NCBI RefSeq assembly: GCF_005233835.1
Contig: NZ_SZQA01000008.1
Location: forward strand, 1 to 64,000
Direction: 5' to 3'
DNA from: Herbidospora galbida
GTDB lineage: Bacteria; Actinomycetota; Actinomycetes; Streptosporangiales; Streptosporangiaceae
Length of the DNA stretch: 64,000 nucleotides
Shown piece by piece: positions 14,883-24,452 of this stretch. Position 1 is the stretch's first letter; each line of letters begins with the position of its first letter. The notes below the pieces were generated by a model. The model saw only the letters and a program-made list of their open reading frames with translations, did not search any database and was not told where the DNA came from. The position numbers and the translations under genes were made by a program.

Positions 14883-15989
14883 ATGCGGGTCGTTTCCTCC
14901 TTTGAGACCGCCTTCGGCGGCACACCCGAGGGCGTCTGGCACGCCCCCGGCCGGGTCAACCTGATCGGCGAGCACACCGACTACAACGACGGCCTGGTGC
15001 TTCCCTTCGCGGTGCCCTGGGGCGTCACGGCGGCGGTCGCCCGGCGGTCCGACGACCGCGTGCGGGTCGTGTCGGCGCAGGCGGGCGGCGGCCCGGTCGA
15101 GGAGGTCGCCGGCTGGGCGGCCTATCCGATCGGCGTGGCCCTGACCATGCGCGAGGCCGGTCTCCCGGTCGGCGGCGCCGACATCGCGATCGACGGCGAC
15201 ATCCCCCGGGGCGCGGGCCTGTCGTCGAGCGCGGCCCTGGAGGTCTCCGTCGCGCTGGCGCTCAACGACCTCTACGACCTCGGCCAGACCCCGCTCGACC
15301 TGGCCCGGCTGGGCCAGCGGGCCGAGAACGAGGTCGTCGGCATGCCCTGCGGCATCATGGACCAGGCCGCCTCGGCCCTGTCGAAGGAGGGCCACGTCCT
15401 CCTGCTCGACTGCCGCACCCTGGGCAGCCGCGCGATCCCCTTCGACCTGCCCTCCCACGGCCTCGACCTGGTCATCATCGACACCGGCGTGCACCACGAA
15501 CTGGCCGACGGCCAGTACGCCAAGCGCCGGGCCGACTGCGAGAGCGCCGCCGCCAAGCTCGGCGTGCCGGCCCTGCGCGACGTCACCGACCTCGCCGGCG
15601 CCCTGTCCAGACTGAGCGGAGACGAGCGGAAACGCACCCAGCACGTCGTCACCGAGAACCACCGCGTCGAAGCCGTCGTCGGCCTCCTGCGGGCCGGCGC
15701 GGTGGCCGAGATCGGCGCGCTCCTGAACGCCTCCCACCTGTCGCTGCGCGACGAGTTCGAGGTGAGCTGCCCCGAGCTCGACGTGGCCGTCGAGTCGGCG
15801 ATCAGGGGCGGCGCGCGGGGCGCCCGCATGACCGGCGGCGGCTTCGGCGGCTCGGCCATCGCCCTGGTCGCGACCGACCGCGCCGAGGCCATGCGGCGGA
15901 CGGTGGCGGAGGCCTACGAGGCGAAGGGCTGGAAGCCGCCGGTCTTCCGCACCGCCACCCCCTCGGCCGGAGCCCGCAGGCTCAGCTAG
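14883..15989 (+). CDS. galK: Galactokinase
   Basis: A 368-residue GHMP-family sugar kinase that phosphorylates galactose for the Leloir pathway. GRVNLIGEHTDYNDGLVLP (about 23-41) is the galactokinase signature, IPRGAGLSSSAALEVSVALA the ATP-binding GHMP motif, and GGGFGGSAIALV motif 3. Length is normal. The ATG at 14883 is chosen because the family starts here; the longer open frame is a shadow of the divergent gene. No galT or galE is adjacent, so galK stands alone. It overlaps the convergent WYL regulator by 8 bases. Confidence 0.94.
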   Translation: MRVVSSFETAFGGTPEGVWHAPGRVNLIGEHTDYNDGLVLPFAVPWGVTAAVARRSDDRVRVVSAQAGGGPVEEVAGWAAYPIGVALTMREAGLPVGGADIAIDGDIPRGAGLSSSAALEVSVALALNDLYDLGQTPLDLARLGQRAENEVVGMPCGIMDQAASALSKEGHVLLLDCRTLGSRAIPFDLPSHGLDLVIIDTGVHHELADGQYAKRRADCESAAAKLGVPALRDVTDLAGALSRLSGDERKRTQHVVTENHRVEAVVGLLRAGAVAEIGALLNASHLSLRDEFEVSCPELDVAVESAIRGGARGARMTGGGFGGSAIALVATDRAEAMRRTVAEAYEAKGWKPPVFRTATPSAGARRLS

Positions 15990-16953
15990 CGGCGGGGTCG
16001 TCCGGCGCCGCCCGCCGGTAGCGGTCGGCCAGCACCCGGATCCGCGCGAGGAGCTCGGGCGGCCCGGTCACCTCGAAGTCGGCGTCGAGCATGCCGAGAT
16101 AGCAGGCCAGCAGGTGCGGGGAGTCCGAGCCGACCTCGGCCACGCAGGCGTCGTCGCCCAGGGGCTCCACCGGCACACCCGACGGCAGCCGGGCGCGCAC
16201 GTGCCCGGCCGGCGCGTGGACCGTCACCCGCGCCCGGTACTGCCAGGTCGCGGTGGCCAGGCCGGTGGCGACGTGACCGGCGAGGTCGCCGCCGGGGTCC
16301 TCGCGCGGGGTGAACCGCGGGCCGTTCGGCGTCCGCAGCCGCAGCCGGTCGACCCGGAACGTGCGCCAGTCGGATCTGGCGACGTCCCAGCCGACCAGGT
16401 ACCAGCGGCCCCGGCTGTGCGCGAGCCGGTGCGGCTCGACCTCCCGGCGGCCGGCCGACCTGTCATGACCGGTGTAGTCGAACCGGAGCCGCTCGTGGTC
16501 GCGCGCGGCCGCCGCGATCGCGGTGAGCGTGTCGGCGTCCACGCGGGGGCCCGGGTGCGGCAGCGGGGCCAGGGAGGCCCGCAGCCCGTGGACGCGACGG
16601 CGCAGCCGCGAGGGCAGCATCTGTTCCAGCTTGGTCAGGGCCCGCAGCGCCGCCTCCTCGATCCCGGTCACCGCGCCCTGGGTCGCGCCCACCCGCAGCC
16701 CGACCGCGACGGCGACCGCCTCGTCGTCGTCGAGCAGCAGCGGCGGCAGCTCCGCCCCCGGACCGAGCCGGTAGCCGCCGGTGACGCCCCTGATCCCCTC
16801 GACCGGATAGCCGAGGCCGCGCAGGCGTTCCACGTCGTTGCGCACGGTGCGGCCGGTGACGCCGAGCCGCTCGGCCAGCTCGGGCCCGCTCCAGTCGCGC
16901 GGCGTCTGCAACAGGGAGAGCAGTCGCAGCAGTCGTTGTGCCGTGTCGGACAT
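15982..16953 (-). CDS. HTH/WYL-domain transcriptional regulator (YafY/DeoR-like)
   Basis: A 323-residue regulator with an N-terminal HTH_11-type helix-turn-helix (SGPELAERLGVTGRTVRNDVERL, split by a short turn), a linker, and a WYL domain (about 150-230; RGRWYLVGWDVARSDWRTFRVDR). A C-terminal WCX-like part follows. WYL domains bind nucleic acids or ligands. The gene diverges from an epoxide hydrolase across a 62-bp spacer that holds a perfect 11-bp-arm inverted repeat, so it most likely controls that enzyme and itself. A CAGAAT box lies 7 nt before the ATG. Confidence 0.9.
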   Translation of the reverse strand: MSDTAQRLLRLLSLLQTPRDWSGPELAERLGVTGRTVRNDVERLRGLGYPVEGIRGVTGGYRLGPGAELPPLLLDDDEAVAVAVGLRVGATQGAVTGIEEAALRALTKLEQMLPSRLRRRVHGLRASLAPLPHPGPRVDADTLTAIAAAARDHERLRFDYTGHDRSAGRREVEPHRLAHSRGRWYLVGWDVARSDWRTFRVDRLRLRTPNGPRFTPREDPGGDLAGHVATGLATATWQYRARVTVHAPAGHVRARLPSGVPVEPLGDDACVAEVGSDSPHLLACYLGMLDADFEVTGPPELLARIRVLADRYRRAAPDDPAAS

Positions 16954-16969
16954 GAATCAGATTCTGCCC

Positions 16970-16998
16970 GGATACAGGAACGGAACCTTCCTGTATCC
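16970..16998. promoter_or_regulatory. Inverted-repeat operator between WYL regulator and epoxide hydrolase
   Basis: GGATACAGGAA-N7-TTCCTGTATCC is a perfect inverted repeat with 11-bp arms, centred between the divergent starts. A TAGGTT box at 17003-17008, 7 nt before the epoxide hydrolase ATG, suggests that the site covers the -35 region of that leaderless gene. Confidence 0.85.
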
Positions 16999-17015
16999 CT
17001 CATAGGTTCTCCGGT

Positions 17016-18206
17016 ATGGACGACAACACCGAGATCCGCCCGTTCCGCGTCGACATCCCCCAGCCCGAACTGGACGACCTGCGCGACCGCCTCACCCGCG
17101 CCCGCTGGCCCCGGCAGACCGGCGGAACCGGCTGGGAGCGCGGCGTCCCCGTCGACTACCTGAAGGAACTGGCGGCCTACTGGGCCGACGGCTTCGACTG
17201 GCGGGCGCAGGAGAAGGCGCTCAACGAGCACCCGCAGTTCGTGACCACGATCGACGGCCAGGACATCCACTTCCTGCACGTCCGCTCACCCGAACCCGGC
17301 GCGCTGCCGCTGATCCTCTCCCACGGCTGGCCGGGCTCGTTCGTCGACTTCCTCGACGTGATCGGACCGCTGACCGACCCCCGCGCGCACGGCGGCGACC
17401 CGGCCGACGCCTTCCACGTCGTGATCCCGTCGCTGCCCGGCTTCGGGTTCTCCAACCCGGTGCGGGAACCGGGCTGGGGCAACCTGTTCCGGGTGGCCGC
17501 CGCGTTCGGCGAGCTGATGCGCCGCCTCGGCTACGAGCGGTTCGCCGCGCAGGGCGGCGACATCGGGGGCGGGGTGACCGCCCTGCTGCCCATGGCCGCC
17601 CCGGGCCGCGTGCTCGCCACCCACGTCAACGGCCCGTCGCCCTACCCGCTCGGCCCGGCCGTCGAGCTCGACGGTCTGCCCGACGCCGACCGGGCCCGCG
17701 CCGAGCGCTTCAACGCCGCCCGCGACGACGGCCTCGGCTACCTGCACCTGCAGTCGACCCGCCCGCAGACCCTGGCCTACGCGCTGAACGACTCACCGGT
17801 CGGCCAGCTCGCGTGGATCGCGGAGAAGTTCCGCGAGTGGACCGACCCCGCCGCCGACCTGCCCGAGGACGCCGTCGACCGCGACCGGCTGCTCACCAAC
17901 GTGAGCCTCTACTGGTTCACCGGCTCCGGCGCGTCGTCGGCCGGCATCCTCTACGAGGGCATGCGGGCCTACCGCGAGATGGCCGCCGCCGCGCCGTCCG
18001 GCGACCAGGGCGGCTGGCCGTCCGCGCCGGCCCCGCCGCAGGGGGTCGCGGTGTTCGCGGCGGACACGACGATCCGGGCCCTCGCCGACCCGGTCGGCGC
18101 CGTGGGCCACTGGTCGGAGTTCGACCGGGGCGGCCACTTCCCGGCGATGGAGACGCCCGACCTGCTGGTCGGCGACCTGCGCGCGTTCTTCCGCGTCGCG
18201 CGGTGA
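17016..18206 (+). CDS. Epoxide hydrolase (EHN-domain family)
   Basis: A 396-residue alpha/beta hydrolase with the N-terminal EHN extension typical of microsomal-type epoxide hydrolases ([20 protein letters not shown]). The oxyanion motif is HGWPGS (103-108), the nucleophile Asp182 in AAQGGDIGG and the catalytic His374 in [13 protein letters not shown]. It opens epoxides to diols; the substrate is unknown. Expression is probably controlled by the divergent WYL regulator through the 29-bp inverted repeat. Length and motifs are complete. Confidence 0.92.
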   Translation: MDDNTEIRPFRVDIPQPELDDLRDRLTRARWPRQTGGTGWERGVPVDYLKELAAYWADGFDWRAQEKALNEHPQFVTTIDGQDIHFLHVRSPEPGALPLILSHGWPGSFVDFLDVIGPLTDPRAHGGDPADAFHVVIPSLPGFGFSNPVREPGWGNLFRVAAAFGELMRRLGYERFAAQGGDIGGGVTALLPMAAPGRVLATHVNGPSPYPLGPAVELDGLPDADRARAERFNAARDDGLGYLHLQSTRPQTLAYALNDSPVGQLAWIAEKFREWTDPAADLPEDAVDRDRLLTNVSLYWFTGSGASSAGILYEGMRAYREMAAAAPSGDQGGWPSAPAPPQGVAVFAADTTIRALADPVGAVGHWSEFDRGGHFPAMETPDLLVGDLRAFFRVAR

Positions 18207-18231
18207 AACGCGGAGGCGGCATCATGTCCTG

Positions 18232-18981
18232 ATGTTCCGTGACCTGCTCGGCCACGACGACTGGACGCCCGTCGGCCACGGCGAATCGGGCGCCCGCGTG
18301 TTCCGCTCGGCCGACGGCGCCCGCTACGCCAAGTGCGGGCCCGCAGCCGAGCTGACGGCCGAGCGCGACCGCCTCGCGTGGCTGGCCGGGCACGACGTGC
18401 CGGGCCAGCGCGTGCTCGACTGGCGGACCGCCGGAGACCGGGCCTGCCTGGTGACCTCGGCCGTCGACGGCGTCCCCGCCCATCAGGTGTCCCCCGGCGA
18501 GCTGGAGAGGGCCTGGCAGCCCATCGCCGAGGCGGTACGCCGCCTCCACGGCCTCCCCGGCTGCCCCTTCTCCCGCGACCTCGACTGGATGCTCGCGCGG
18601 GCCGAAGACGTCGTCGCGCGCGGCGCGGTCAACCCCGACTTCCTGCCCGAGGAGCAGGTCGGCACCCCGCCACCCGAGCTCCTGGCCCGTCTGAGACCGG
18701 AACTGGACCTGCGCCGGGAGCAGGAGGCCCGCGACGGGGTCGTCTGCCACGGCGACCTGACCCTGCCCAACGTCATCCTCGACCCCGAGTCGCTGACGGT
18801 CGCGGGCTTCGTCGACGTGGGCAGGCTGGGCCGGGCCGATCCCCACGCCGATCTCGTGCTGCTGTTCGCCACCGCCGACGAGATCCGGCCCGGTCTGCCG
18901 CGGGAGGGCCTGTTCGGCCTCGATCCCGATCCCGGCAGGCTCCGGTTCTACCTGCACCTCGATCCGCTCACCTGGGGCTGA
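18232..18981 (+). CDS. Aminoglycoside 3'-phosphotransferase-like kinase
   Basis: A 249-residue protein of the APH/ChoK kinase fold. Lys34 (RYAKCG) is the likely ATP lysine, CHGDLTLPNVIL carries the catalytic Asp175 and Asn180, and GFVDVGRLGRADPHADLVL carries the metal Asp195. The HGDxxLPN and DVGRxGxADxxxDL patterns are those of APH(3') enzymes, so it may phosphorylate an aminoglycoside, but many actinobacterial members have no proven drug substrate. It starts 25 bp after the epoxide hydrolase stop and overlaps the convergent hydrolase by 14 bases. Confidence 0.85.
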   Translation: MFRDLLGHDDWTPVGHGESGARVFRSADGARYAKCGPAAELTAERDRLAWLAGHDVPGQRVLDWRTAGDRACLVTSAVDGVPAHQVSPGELERAWQPIAEAVRRLHGLPGCPFSRDLDWMLARAEDVVARGAVNPDFLPEEQVGTPPPELLARLRPELDLRREQEARDGVVCHGDLTLPNVILDPESLTVAGFVDVGRLGRADPHADLVLLFATADEIRPGLPREGLFGLDPDPGRLRFYLHLDPLTWG

Positions 18982-19852
18982 CGGTCTTCCACGTCCGGTC
19001 GAGGAAGGCGGCGATCAGCGGGGCGATCTCCGGCAGGTACTCCTCCAGGGCGAAGTGGCCCGTCGGGTAGACGTGCAGTTCCGCGTCCGGGACGTCGCGC
19101 AGGTAGGCGTGCGCGCCCGGCTCGGGGAAGAACATGTCGTTGGCCCCCCAGGTGATCAGCGTCGGCGGGCGGCGGGTCCGGAGCCACTCCTGCCATTCCG
19201 GATAGTGGCCGAGGTTGGCGTGGTAGTTCAGCAGCAGGTCGAGCTGCGGCCGGGCCCGTTCGGGCCGGTCGAGGAAGTACTGGTCGAGCACCCAGCTGTC
19301 CGGCGACACCAGCTGGACGTCGCCCGTGCCCGACTCGTACTGCTTGCGGGTGACCGGGAGGGTCAGCATCTCCCGGGCCGCCTGCTCGCCCTCGTGGCTG
19401 GGCCGCAGGGCGACCAGGCCGCGCATGGTCTCGCCGAGGCCCTCCTCGTAGGCGTTGCCGTTCTGGATCACCAGGCCGGCGATCCGTTCAGGGTAACGCA
19501 GGGCCAGGCGGAAGCCGACCGGGGCGCCGTAGTCGAAGACGTACAGGACGAAGTGATCGAGGCGGAGCCGCTCGACGAAGCCCGCCATGACCTCGCCCAG
19601 CCGGTCGAAGGTCAGCGGGCTGCCCGGGACGTCGCTGTGGCCGAAGCCCGGCAGGTCGGGCGCGATCAGCCGGTAGTGGGCGCCGAGGGCGTCAATGAGC
19701 CGCCGGTACTGGTGCGAGGCCGACGGGAAGCCGTGCAGCAGGAGCAGCACGGGCGCCTGGTCGGTCTCGGGTACGGATTCGCGGTAGAAGACCCGGAGGC
19801 CGTCGATGTCGATGTGACGGTGCAGGGTCCGTGTGACGATCGGGAACGCCAT
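18968..19852 (-). CDS. Alpha/beta hydrolase (haloalkane dehalogenase/epoxide hydrolase-like)
   Basis: A 294-residue alpha/beta hydrolase. HGFPSAS (40-46) forms the oxyanion region; the nucleophile elbow YVFDYGAPVG has Asp107 rather than Ser, and His266 in PTGHFALEEY completes the triad. Asp nucleophiles mark haloalkane dehalogenases, epoxide hydrolases and fluoroacetate dehalogenases; the exact reaction is not predictable. The ATG at 19852 has GAGGTGATG upstream. It follows the enoyl-CoA hydratase on the same strand by 23 bp and may be in one operon with it. Confidence 0.88.
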   Translation of the reverse strand: MAFPIVTRTLHRHIDIDGLRVFYRESVPETDQAPVLLLLHGFPSASHQYRRLIDALGAHYRLIAPDLPGFGHSDVPGSPLTFDRLGEVMAGFVERLRLDHFVLYVFDYGAPVGFRLALRYPERIAGLVIQNGNAYEEGLGETMRGLVALRPSHEGEQAAREMLTLPVTRKQYESGTGDVQLVSPDSWVLDQYFLDRPERARPQLDLLLNYHANLGHYPEWQEWLRTRRPPTLITWGANDMFFPEPGAHAYLRDVPDAELHVYPTGHFALEEYLPEIAPLIAAFLDRTWKTVSPR

Positions 19853-19875
19853 TTCGCATCACCTCGCCACAGGCC

Positions 19876-20655
19876 CTACCCAGTGAAGGGCGGGAACTCC
19901 GGCGGGCGTTTCTCCAGGAAGCAGGCCACGCCCTCGGCGAAGTCGGCCCGGCCGAACGACTCGGCCATCAGCCTCTCGGCCTTGGTCCGGGAGGCGTCCA
20001 GGTCCAGGTCCCAGTCGCCCCAGACCTGCCGCTTGATCACCGCCATCGAGGTGGGCGAGCTCATGACGGCCAGCTCCCGGGCGTAGGCGCCGACCTCGTC
20101 GAGCAGCGCCTCGGCGGGCACGGCGCGCAAAGCCAGCCCCATGCCGGCCGCCTCCTCCCCCGTGAAGGTGCGGCCGGACAGCAGCAGGTCGAGGGCGCGG
20201 GCCTGGCCGACAAGCTTGGGCAGCACCCACGCGAGGCCGTATTCGGCGACGAGGCCCCGCCGGGAGAAGGCGGTCGTCCACTTCGCCTCGGCGGCCGTGA
20301 ACACGAGATCGCAGACGAGGGCGTGCACCATGCCCAGCCCGGCGCAGGCGCCGTTCACGGCCGCGATGATCGGCTTCCGGATCGTCGTGGGCAGGGTGTG
20401 CGGCCGGGGGTCGACGGCACGTTCGAACGTGCCCTCCTGAAGGGCCGTGAGCGTCTGGAAGTCGGCCCCGGCGCAGAAGCCCCTCCCGGCCCCGGTCACC
20501 ACGATCACCCGCACCGCCGGGTTGGCCTCGGCCTCGGTGAGCAGGTCGAAATAGCGCCTCCCGAGCTCGTCGGTCCACGCGTTGAGCCGCTCGGGGCGGT
20601 TGAAGGTCAGCGTCAGGACGCCCTCGGCGAGCTCGCTCAGCACCAGATCACTCAC
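19876..20655 (-). CDS. Enoyl-CoA hydratase/isomerase family protein
   Basis: A 259-residue crotonase-fold enzyme of usual length. The oxyanion-hole segments are GRGFCAGADF (about 57-66) and NGACAGLGM (about 101-109); residues further on follow the hydratase pattern. It probably acts on an enoyl-CoA in fatty-acid or aromatic breakdown, but crotonases are diverse. The GTG start at 20655 follows a TAGAAC box by 7 nt, overlapping the tandem stop codons of the nos gene just upstream, so it may have its own leaderless transcript. Confidence 0.9.
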   Translation of the reverse strand: MSDLVLSELAEGVLTLTFNRPERLNAWTDELGRRYFDLLTEAEANPAVRVIVVTGAGRGFCAGADFQTLTALQEGTFERAVDPRPHTLPTTIRKPIIAAVNGACAGLGMVHALVCDLVFTAAEAKWTTAFSRRGLVAEYGLAWVLPKLVGQARALDLLLSGRTFTGEEAAGMGLALRAVPAEALLDEVGAYARELAVMSSPTSMAVIKRQVWGDWDLDLDASRTKAERLMAESFGRADFAEGVACFLEKRPPEFPPFTG

Positions 20656-20668
20656 GAATATTGTTCTA

Positions 20669-21781
20669 CTACAGCCCCCTGTGGTGGGTGAAGGACGGCC
20701 GCAGCGCCACGTCGTCGTAGTAGCGGTGGAACACCGGCGTCAGCGCCCCCGACAGCGGCGGGACGATCCACGACCAGTCGGCCGGGCAGACCCGGCCCGA
20801 ACGCTCCTCCTTCTCCAGGTGGGTCATGAACCGCCTCGCCTCGGTGTGGTGGTCGGTCATGGTCACCCCGGCCTCGGCGAAGGAGTGCAGCACGGCCACG
20901 TTGAGCTCGACGAGCGTGTGGTCGCGCCAGAGAGTGCGGTCGCTGGAGGTGTCCATGCCGAGCCGCCGGGCGATCACCGGGAGCTGGTCGTAGCGGCCGG
21001 CGTCGGCGAGGTTGCGGGCGCCGATCTCGGTTCCCATGTACCACCCGTTGAACGGCGCCGCCGGATAGCAGACGCCGCCGATCTCCAGGCACATGCCGGA
21101 GATCGCCGGGACGGCGTGCCAGCGCAGCCCCAGCTCCGCGAACCACGGGTAGTGGGGGTGGGTGATCGGCACCTCCAGGATCGCGTCGGGCGGCAGCTCG
21201 CGCATCTCCACGCGGTCTTTCACCTCGATCAGCAGCGGCAGCACGTCGAACCGGCCGCCGCGGCCTTCCCAGCCGAGCGCCCGGGCCTCCCGCGTCAGCG
21301 CCAGGTGCGACGGGTCGCCGACGACCTCGCCGTCGCGCTCGTAGCCGGCGTACCGGACGAGCTGGTCGTTGCGGATCCGGGCGGCACGCCGCCCGGGGCG
21401 GTCGGGGGCGAACACGGTGATCGTCGGCCGGATGCGGCCGCCGTTGGTCGCCTCACGCAGATGGGCGACGCACTCCTCGGCGATCGCGTCGGCCGTGTCG
21501 ACCTCACGCCGGTCGCGGACGCGCAGCGACTGCCAGTAGAGCCGGCCGATGCACCGGCCGCTGTTGCGCCAGGCCACGCGCGCGCCGAACGTCAGTTCGT
21601 CGAGCGTGTGGGTGTAGCTGCCGGTCTGCTCGATCTCGGCCGCGATCTCCCACAGCCGCCCCTCGACGGGCCCGGCCGAGGGCACCTCGGCATGGTGCAG
21701 CCGGACGAATTCCTCCGCCTCCCGCCAGTCGACCTCCTCGCCGCTTCTTACCTCGTCGGTTCTCTTCCACCACGTCCGCAT
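20669..21781 (-). CDS. nos: Bacterial nitric oxide synthase oxygenase
   Basis: A 370-residue heme oxygenase that makes NO and citrulline from arginine. The heme-ligand Cys77 is in WRNSGRCIGRLYWQSLRVRD; the substrate/heme pocket region is PFNGWYMGTEIGARN, and the C-terminal aromatic segment DWSWIVPPLSG is typical. There is no reductase domain, as in other bacterial NOS. The ATG at 21781 (MRTWWKRTDEV) has GAGGGG upstream; the frame is open 48 codons earlier with low-complexity Arg/Pro codons. It ends in tandem stops. No nitration or biosynthetic cluster is adjacent. Confidence 0.95.
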   Translation of the reverse strand: MRTWWKRTDEVRSGEEVDWREAEEFVRLHHAEVPSAGPVEGRLWEIAAEIEQTGSYTHTLDELTFGARVAWRNSGRCIGRLYWQSLRVRDRREVDTADAIAEECVAHLREATNGGRIRPTITVFAPDRPGRRAARIRNDQLVRYAGYERDGEVVGDPSHLALTREARALGWEGRGGRFDVLPLLIEVKDRVEMRELPPDAILEVPITHPHYPWFAELGLRWHAVPAISGMCLEIGGVCYPAAPFNGWYMGTEIGARNLADAGRYDQLPVIARRLGMDTSSDRTLWRDHTLVELNVAVLHSFAEAGVTMTDHHTEARRFMTHLEKEERSGRVCPADWSWIVPPLSGALTPVFHRYYDDVALRPSFTHHRGL

Positions 21782-22014
21782 CGCGACTTTCCCCTCGCGG
21801 ATCGCCGGTGGCCGTTCCGGGCGGCGACGACGACCCTCGTGCGGTGGCCCTCTCCCCACCGCCGGTGCGTAGTTTGGTCCGCGGCGACCACGCCTGCTGT
21901 CAGGCACATGCACAGCGCGGATCACATTTTCTGCGCTTGCACCGGATTTGTCATCTATATCTGTGCATCACCGGCCACGGAGCGTCAGAAAACCGGAAGT
22001 GTACGCACACACGA

Positions 22015-22050
22015 AGAAGCCCCGGTCTGATCTCTCAGACCGGGGCTTCT
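22015..22050 (-). terminator. Rho-independent-type hairpin after tRNA-Asn
   Basis: A perfect 16-bp stem (22015-22030 with 22035-22050) around TCTC, GC-rich in the middle and ending AGAAG/CTTCT. It lies 6 nt beyond the 3' end of the minus-strand tRNA gene, the right place to end its transcript; only a short TTCTTC follows. Confidence 0.8.
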
Positions 22051-22055
22051 GGCAG

Positions 22056-22128
22056 CTCCCGCGATAGGACTCGAACCTATAACCTGCCGGTTAACAGCCG
22101 GCTGCTCTGCCGATTGAGCTACACGGGA
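22056..22128 (-). tRNA. tRNA-Asn (GTT)
   Basis: The minus strand folds into a full 73-nt cloverleaf. The acceptor stem is TCCCGTG/CGCGGGA with one G-T pair, the anticodon loop CTGTTAA reads GTT (Asn), and the T arm contains GGTTCGAGTCC. The CCA end is not encoded. A promoter-like pair lies upstream and a strong hairpin downstream, so it seems to be a single-gene transcript. Confidence 0.95.
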
Positions 22129-22175
22129 TCGTGCTGTGCTCCGCTGCCTTGCGGCTTTCCTTGCGGCGCGGAACT

Positions 22176-22206
22176 AGATTAGCGCACTCAGGGGGTGGTC
22201 TGTCAC
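22176..22206 (-). promoter_or_regulatory. Putative promoter of tRNA-Asn
   Basis: Minus-strand GTGACA (22206-22201), a 19-bp spacer and TAATCT (22181-22176) lie about 50 bp before the tRNA 5' end. The spacer is long, so support is moderate. Confidence 0.4.
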
Positions 22207-22296
22207 ATCCATTGGCGTGCCCTTTGGCGGAGCCCGGTTTGGATAGATGCACACCCATTGGGTAGGGGCGGGAGTAGCGAAGCGCGGAGGTGGAAG

Positions 22297-22578
22297 ATGC
22301 GGTACAAGGTGATGTTCGCCGCCGGGCTGGGTCTTGGATACGTCCTGGGCACCCGCGCCGGGCGTGAGCGCTACGAGCAGATCGTGCGAGCCACGAAGAG
22401 GGTGTCCGACAGCCCCGCCGTCCAGGAGGCGGCCGGTCTGGTGGGCGCCCGTGTGTCGAAGATGACCGTGGCGGCCAAGGACAGGGTCCCGTTCCTGCGT
22501 AAGCCTGACCCCTGGGACGGGGAGACCACAGCCGGCCCGACAGGCTGGCCAGATCCAGAGGTCAACCGGATCACCTGA
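22297..22578 (+). CDS. Small YtxH-like protein
   Basis: A 93-residue protein with a single N-terminal hydrophobic segment (MRYKVMFAAGLGLGYVLGTR) followed by a basic amphipathic helix (AGRERYEQIVRATKRV). This resembles the YtxH/GvpP-like small membrane-associated proteins of unknown role that are common in actinobacteria. The ATG at 22297 has a strong GGAGGTGG site. A terminator hairpin follows its stop. Confidence 0.75.
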   Translation: MRYKVMFAAGLGLGYVLGTRAGRERYEQIVRATKRVSDSPAVQEAAGLVGARVSKMTVAAKDRVPFLRKPDPWDGETTAGPTGWPDPEVNRIT

Positions 22579-22590
22579 CGACGAGACGGC

Positions 22591-22622
22591 GAAGGCCCGC
22601 CCCTGCAGAGGGGCGGCCCTTC
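22591..22622. terminator. Hairpin between convergent genes
   Basis: Arms of 14 nt (22591-22604 and 22609-22622, GAAGG outer ends, GCCCCT core) pair around GCAG with one mismatch. It sits between the YtxH-like gene and the convergent hypothetical gene, so it can serve both strands. There is no T run. Confidence 0.65.
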
Positions 22623-22629
22623 GTGACGT

Positions 22630-23100
22630 TCAGACGCCGAGGCTTCTGCGGACCTGCTCCAGAGCCTGTTCGGCGGCGGCCAGCACGCCGGGATCACTGC
22701 CGTCGAGGCCGTCGTCGAACGCCAGTTCCCATTCGATGGTGTCGGTTCCGGCGATCCGCCGGGCGATGAAGCGGACGCCCGCCTCCGCGGTGAGTTTCAC
22801 ATAGCGGTTGGCGACGATGGAGTTCTGCACCCTTTCCCGGATGGTTTCCGGCAAGAAGCCGGGCTCCTCGATATCCACCCGATAAACGCCGCCCGTCACT
22901 GTCGTAATGTTCATCCCGGTTTCGTCCCAGGACGCCTTGTCGACGGTGTGCCAGGGCACCCGTTCCCCGCCGGGAAGGTGCAGCGCCACGAAGGTCGCGA
23001 CGGCATAGCCGCCGGACGGCGCGGGGGCGAAACTCAGCACCCGCTCCCCCGACAGACGGGTGCGGATGTCGGCGGGCAAGCGATTCCCGAACAGAGCCAT
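22630..23100 (-). CDS. Conserved hypothetical protein
   Basis: A 156-residue soluble protein that I cannot assign to a named family. It starts MALFGNRLPADIRTRLSG and has a beta-rich middle (GGYAVATFVALHLPGG, YVKLTAEAGVRFIARRI) and a helical end (AAAEQALEQVRRSLG), the look of a PH-like or similar small domain common in actinobacteria. A TACATT box lies 7 nt before the ATG, so the mRNA is probably leaderless. It is downstream of and on the same strand as the sigma-factor gene, separated by a strong hairpin in between. Confidence 0.75.
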   Translation of the reverse strand: MALFGNRLPADIRTRLSGERVLSFAPAPSGGYAVATFVALHLPGGERVPWHTVDKASWDETGMNITTVTGGVYRVDIEEPGFLPETIRERVQNSIVANRYVKLTAEAGVRFIARRIAGTDTIEWELAFDDGLDGSDPGVLAAAEQALEQVRRSLGV

Positions 23101-23120
23101 ATCAGGGAATGTACAAGCGG

Positions 23121-23154
23121 ACGGCCCGTGCCCCGGTTGGGGGGCACGGGCCGT
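23121..23154 (-). terminator. Strong hairpin after the sigma-factor gene
   Basis: A perfect 14-bp, very GC-rich stem (23121-23134 with 23141-23154) around GGTTGG, 13 bp past the stop of the sigma gene. No T run follows. It lies just upstream of the -10 of the next gene. Confidence 0.75.
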
Positions 23155-23167
23155 GATCCGATGACGG

Positions 23168-24319
<1,152 letters not shown>

Positions 24320-24452
24320 GGAACACAGTCTGCGGTATAACCACAACAAAACGGCAGGCCTATTTTTGTCACCGAAGGTTAGATCCGCGTCATTACCGAA
24401 TCGATATCAAACCCGTGTTTCGCCTCTGTGAGGGGCGGAAAGGAATTGATAT

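Noticed and set aside
18232-18981. Calling the APH-like gene a resistance gene
   Set aside because: The kinase motifs are clear, but many actinobacterial members have no shown drug substrate, and there is no resistance context here.
24421-24438. Small hairpin after dnaG
   Set aside because: The stem is short and imperfect with no T run; too weak to call a terminator.
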